From: Thamnaconus septentrionalis
Lineage: Eukaryota; Chordata; Actinopteri; Tetraodontiformes; Monacanthidae
Direction: 5' to 3'
Assembly (NCBI GenBank): GCA_009823395.1
Contig: CM020513.1
Span: 13,684,501-13,748,500, forward strand
DNA: 64,000 nt
This document shows, piece after piece, positions 60,801 through 64,000 of the stretch. The position numbers were made by a program, and so were the translations under genes. The notes under the pieces were generated by a model. The model was not told the DNA's origin, made no database searches, and saw only the letters and a list, made by a program, of their open reading frames with translations. Numbering within the stretch: position 1 is the first letter of the stretch; each line of letters begins with the position of its first letter.

Positions 60801-61922
60801 ATGAAGGTGATGGACATGTGTATGAAAAATATTGTTTCACCCCTGCCTTCATTATTTTTCTTCAGGATAAAAACAGCATTATTTTCATCTGTGACCTTCA
60901 CTTCAAACTCCCTCACTCCATCATTGATAACATTAGGAAGTACACTGTTCAGGGACACATGGCCTTTGCCCCAATAATCATGAGACTGGATTGCGGGTCA
61001 ACACCAGAAGATGCTAGAGGTTGGCAAAAATACACCTATTCTTCATTTCTACTTGTGTATATTCCATTCATAATTCCTTTAAGCTGTATGCAAAAAACAA
61101 AAAAAAAGAAACAATTGTAAACTCAGATGCTCTGCAGGATTCTAAAGAGTGTGTCTTCTTTAGGTTCCTTGACCATGTTTGGCTCTCTGTTGCAGGGTTC
61201 TGGGAGGTGAATGGTTTTGGTTTGTTGGCAATTTACAAGTCGGACCTGGATGCAGCAGGAGGCATGAACACCAAGGATTACACAGATAGCTGGGGTGGAG
61301 AGGACTGGGAGGTAATCGACAGGTGGGTTCATTTTGGCACCTTGCTTCAATGTTAATATTGGCCTTGATACACCAGTATTTCTGTGCTAGCAGTAATTTG
61401 TTTTGAAATGAAAAATTCATAACGTGGTAATAAGAGAGCGGGAAGCCAATGGTATGTTGTTACACCAAAAAGGAGAGACAATATGTGGTGTCAAACAAGT
61501 GAATGCATGTTCCTTTGCAGAGATTGTCATTTACTGTACATGCATGTCTTTGGTCCCCAATCATTGACCTAATTGCGTGAAAAAAAAAGTGAGAAATTCC
61601 ATAGTTCACCCAATGAAAAAACGACTCACACTATGTCCGATAAAACCACTTAAAAGGCTAAAGTTAAAGGAAAAAAAAACTATAAACATCTGGTTTTCTG
61701 ACATCAGAACACCCATGCAACATTTAGTAAGAATGCTCTGCGTCACATGTTCATCAAATATTTAGTTTGAAGGCTGAAGCACATCTTCCTGTTATTAAAA
61801 TGGACTCTGACCAAAATGCTCTCTGCTCCAGGATCTATCAGGCAGGCTTGGAGATGGAGAGGATCTACTTGAAAGACTTCTTTCACTTCTATCACTCCAA
61901 ACGCGGCATGTGGAACAACTAG
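50118..61922 (+). CDS. b4galnt3: Beta-1,4-N-acetylgalactosaminyltransferase 3, downstream tandem copy (compact form)
   Basis: Same enzyme family as the upstream copy. Exons: 50118-50238, about 54668-54708 (acceptor uncertain), 54818-54850, 55040-55135, 56448-56538, 56646-56746, 56846-56913, 57838-57916, 58030-58096, 58303-58437, 58538-58650, 58796-59094, 59926-60194, 60464-60617, 60705-60777, 60866-61019, 61196-61322, 61832-61922. They sum to 2112 nt (about 703 aa). Exon 1 encodes [15 protein letters not shown] and an anchor ([19 protein letters not shown]). Exons 4-9 are the PA14 domain ([30 protein letters not shown]). Exon 12 joins [12 protein letters not shown] directly to [12 protein letters not shown] and DWIDMTC, so the long stem exons of the upstream copy are missing. 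Catalytic landmarks: [22 protein letters not shown] and the end SKRGMWNN. No frameshift or stop is seen. At the exon 2 acceptor the ancestral AG reads GG (54666-54667), so splicing there must have changed. Intron 1 (about 4.4 kb) is full of mobile DNA. Confidence 0.9.
51256..51342. repeat. GAA/AAC-rich trinucleotide tract
   Basis: Imperfect AAGAAGAAC repeats of about 87 bases in intron 1 of b4galnt3 copy 2. Confidence 0.92.
51442..52092. mobile_element. Inverted-terminal element, copy A (about 650 bp)
   Basis: Begins CCAATTCCTCCCTTTACTCC and ends with the inverse (GGGTTAAGGGAGGAATTGG). It shares internal blocks with copy B, including AGAAAATACTTCCATTTGTA and CGAAGATGTCTTGGCGAAAA. No coding capacity is recognised; probably a nonautonomous DNA transposon of unidentified superfamily. 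Confidence 0.7.
52112..52250. repeat. Near-perfect 139-bp palindrome between two element copies
   Basis: The left arm from TTAAGGGCGAGGGTTGAGAT and the right arm ending CTCAACCCTCGCCCTTAA pair over about 63 bases each. The centre is near GGGGCCTTGGGGCC (about 52177-52190). The arms are terminal sequences of the flanking elements joined head to head. Confidence 0.85.
52208..53166. mobile_element. Inverted-terminal element, copy B (about 960 bp)
   Basis: Same ends as copy A (CCAATTCCTCCCTTAACTCC ... GGGAGGAATTGG) and the same orientation, with about 300 bases of extra internal sequence (52380-52840). It begins inside the right arm of the palindrome. Confidence 0.7.
53793..53835. repeat. (CTG)14 microsatellite
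   Basis: CTG triplet run of about 43 bases in intron 1 of b4galnt3 copy 2. Confidence 0.95.
54272..54497 (+). repeat. Teleost dispersed repeat, copy 4
   Basis: ATTC tetranucleotide start, then CTTCCATACCCGCTTATTCC, ACCCTGGACAAGTCGCCAG and TTTAGAGTGTTCAATTGACC. Same family as 15845-16207. It ends shortly before exon 2 of b4galnt3 copy 2. Confidence 0.78.
54867..54894. repeat. (TG)n microsatellite
   Basis: Short TG run in intron 3 of b4galnt3 copy 2. Confidence 0.9.
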
Positions 61923-62391
61923 ATGAAATCCAGACAAACAGGACAGTGTAATCGGCTGATTGGTTACCAGCCTGGCACTTTAAGTCTCCAGTGTGATTCC
62001 TTCTGCCTTTTGAGAAATGCCGGATGACGATTGTTCTGCACAATGATGATCTTAATGGCCTCATAGAGCTGAATTTGTAGTCGGGACTCATAGATATTTC
62101 GAATAGCTACATTGTCCAAAGATTTTTTGTAAAAGCTCATTTGAGGAATTTTTAAATATTTAAAATAGCAGGAGAAAGCAGGTATGTTTAATGAATTAAT
62201 GAAAGTATTTAACACTTTTATTCCAATATCACATGGCCAACACTTTCACATCATCATGTCATGTCACTACACTGTTAATGACTTGGTCTTTTGTGTAACT
62301 CTTTTCCTCTGATGTCTTGGGAGAAAAATAAGAAAATTGTTTTTTCCACATAATTTCAATCTAAAAATGAAACTATTTGCTCACAATTCAC

Positions 62392-62397
62392 AATAAA
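62392..62397 (+). promoter_or_regulatory. b4galnt3 copy 2 polyadenylation signal candidate
   Basis: AATAAA about 470 bases after the stop codon, in AT-rich 3' sequence. Confidence 0.45.
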
Positions 62398-63945
62398 TAT
62401 TAAATATTAAAGATTTTAAGTGTCAGAAATCTAGTGATTGTTACAAAAGACCAATAAGGAGATGATTAATATTCTGGAGACTTTCATGAATGTGTTAATT
62501 TGTTGCTCACAACTTGGTCTGAGTTCTTTATGTACAAATTACAACATTAGTTGTGGTCGTCAGCCTGTGGCACCACTGCAGTGTTCACAATGTCCAGGTT
62601 ACTTTCTTCATTGCTTTCAAGGGCAGTAGATAACACAAATCAACTATCAGGTTCTTATGTTAAAACCTAATAGTTGCACCTCAGATTCTGAAGGGTTTTA
62701 CATGTATCTTGTCTGAATATTTTTTTTTTCTGTCATTTTATTTTACTATGTTGAATTTGCAATTGCAATTGATGAAAGCTGTAGTTATTATTCAAGTTCA
62801 TGAGTGTGTTGGTGCGTATGATATTCTTACCGTGGTTATACTGGCCACCTCTGTAGTTACCTGTATGTCTTCTGAGCCATGGCTGTTTTGGCTCAGCCAG
62901 CAGATAGCTGTGGACCAGTTGGTCCCCTGATGGTTGGAGCTCGTAAGTGAATGATGGGAGGGGTGAGAAAAAGGTGTGCGAGTGTGCGGTCACAGGTGAC
63001 GATGTTGCAGCTGAATCTTATTAGTTTGTTGATGTGGAGGCTCTGGGTGCTGTATGTGAGAGAAAGTCTGGTTATCAGTGTTGTTGGTTGCTTGTAGTAA
63101 TGTGTCTCCTTTCAGTGTGGTAATCAGACAACTTTTGAGAGATGATGGGGTTTGAAGTTAGTTAGTGTTGAAGTGTGTCTGTGATTGGCTGCCACTGACA
63201 AGCATAATGTCTGGTTCAAATCTTGCTTTCAGCCAAGTGAGGGCACCATATCTATTTCCGCTTATTTAAACAAGGAAGTACATTGTCCCCCTTTTTTTTT
63301 ATCGGCTACTGCGAAATGTGACACCTTGAGCAGTATGTGCAATGGGTGAGCATTTGCACTGCTGTGAAGCATACAATTGTAAAAAGGTAGGATGCAGGAA
63401 GTAGTGTAAGGGGCAAGTGACATCACACAAGGTGAAGGAGGAAGGAAGTTATAAATCAGAGACACCTGTGCTGACAAAAAAAAGCGGGAACTTCAAACAA
63501 AGAAGACCAAAAAGAGCTGAAGCAGAACCAAAGAAATGTTTGTTGAACAGGTCTTTCAACAATTGGTGTCAAACGAGTTGAATTCCTTAACTGCTTCTTC
63601 CCCGCCCACGCTCATGTCATTGTCATTCAGCCAAAGGGATTATCTTCCACACAAGATGTTTGCTGTTCTTAAGTCTGTCTGTTAATACGGATAGATTCAT
63701 CAAATAAAATTACATAGACAAATTCAAAAGTAGAAGCAAAACAAAACCAAACAAGCCAGTTTTTACCATTACAAACAAAAACATGTGTAAACATCAGGTT
63801 TTCTATTCATTTTCTATTCATATTTAAAGAAACACTCAATATGGCACACTCCACAAAACATATTTTAGTTGAACTTTGATTCCCTAACTAATTATTTTCC
63901 CCCTCAACTTGCTTTAATCCTCTACTGTTATTCTTTAAGTGCAGT

Positions 63946-63981
<36 letters not shown>

Positions 63982-64000
63982 AATAATAATATACATCATA
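62398..64000. other. Intergenic, nothing recognised
   Basis: Non-repetitive AT-rich sequence with no convincing exon or RNA gene on either strand, apart from the AAC run at its right edge. Confidence 0.5.
63946..63990. repeat. (AAC)n then (AAT)n microsatellite
   Basis: About 12 AAC units followed by several AAT units at the right edge of the window. Confidence 0.93.

Overview
The window is vertebrate nuclear DNA, almost certainly from a ray-finned (teleost) fish. It has intron-rich genes with GT-AG splicing, long CA/TG, CT, GAA and ATT microsatellites, Tc1/mariner-type MITEs, a Penelope-like retroelement fragment and several copies of a teleost-type dispersed repeat. Five loci can be read exon by exon, and their reading phases close. 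Gene identities rest on remembered family sequences, not on a search.

Layout: (1) 1936-2465 (-) is the first coding exon of iqsec3; the rest of that gene lies left of the window. (2) 3926-8853 (+) is washc1, 10 coding exons, 502 aa. (3) 10455-17549 (-) is ddx11, 26 coding exons, 895 aa, convergent with washc1. (4) 18515-23665 (+) is fkbp4, 11 exons, 453 aa, divergent from ddx11 across a roughly 1-kb shared promoter region. (5) 23666-30302 is gene-poor and holds a deleted Tc1 element, a ~1.1-kb element with GGGCCC ends and a LINE reverse-transcriptase fragment. (6) 30303-43972 (+) and 50118-61922 (+) are two tandem b4galnt3-type genes, both with a membrane anchor, a PA14 domain and a GalNAc-transferase domain. 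(7) The 6 kb between the tandem copies is scrambled: a Penelope-like GIY-YIG fragment, a stray piece of b4galnt3 intron, and a duplicated, truncated copy of the second gene's promoter and first exon.

The genes do not form one pathway. WASHC1 is the actin nucleation-promoting subunit of the endosomal WASH complex. DDX11 is an Fe-S DNA helicase, FKBP4 an Hsp90 co-chaperone, IQSEC3 an ARF exchange factor, and B4GALNT3 makes LacdiNAc (GalNAc beta1-4 GlcNAc) on Golgi glycoproteins. IQSEC3, FKBP4 and B4GALNT3 are all on human 12p13.33, so the window looks like a conserved syntenic block.

I see no wholly new system. The most interesting part is the tandem b4galnt3 pair. The upstream copy carries a ~1.1-kb low-complexity stem exon and two apparent one-base frameshifts. 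The downstream copy replaces three exons with one 299-nt exon, giving a compact ~703-aa enzyme. It has also lost the ancestral AG at its exon 2 acceptor and has a duplicated promoter/first-exon block with an inverted flank. Three introns in washc1 and ddx11 appear to use GC donors.
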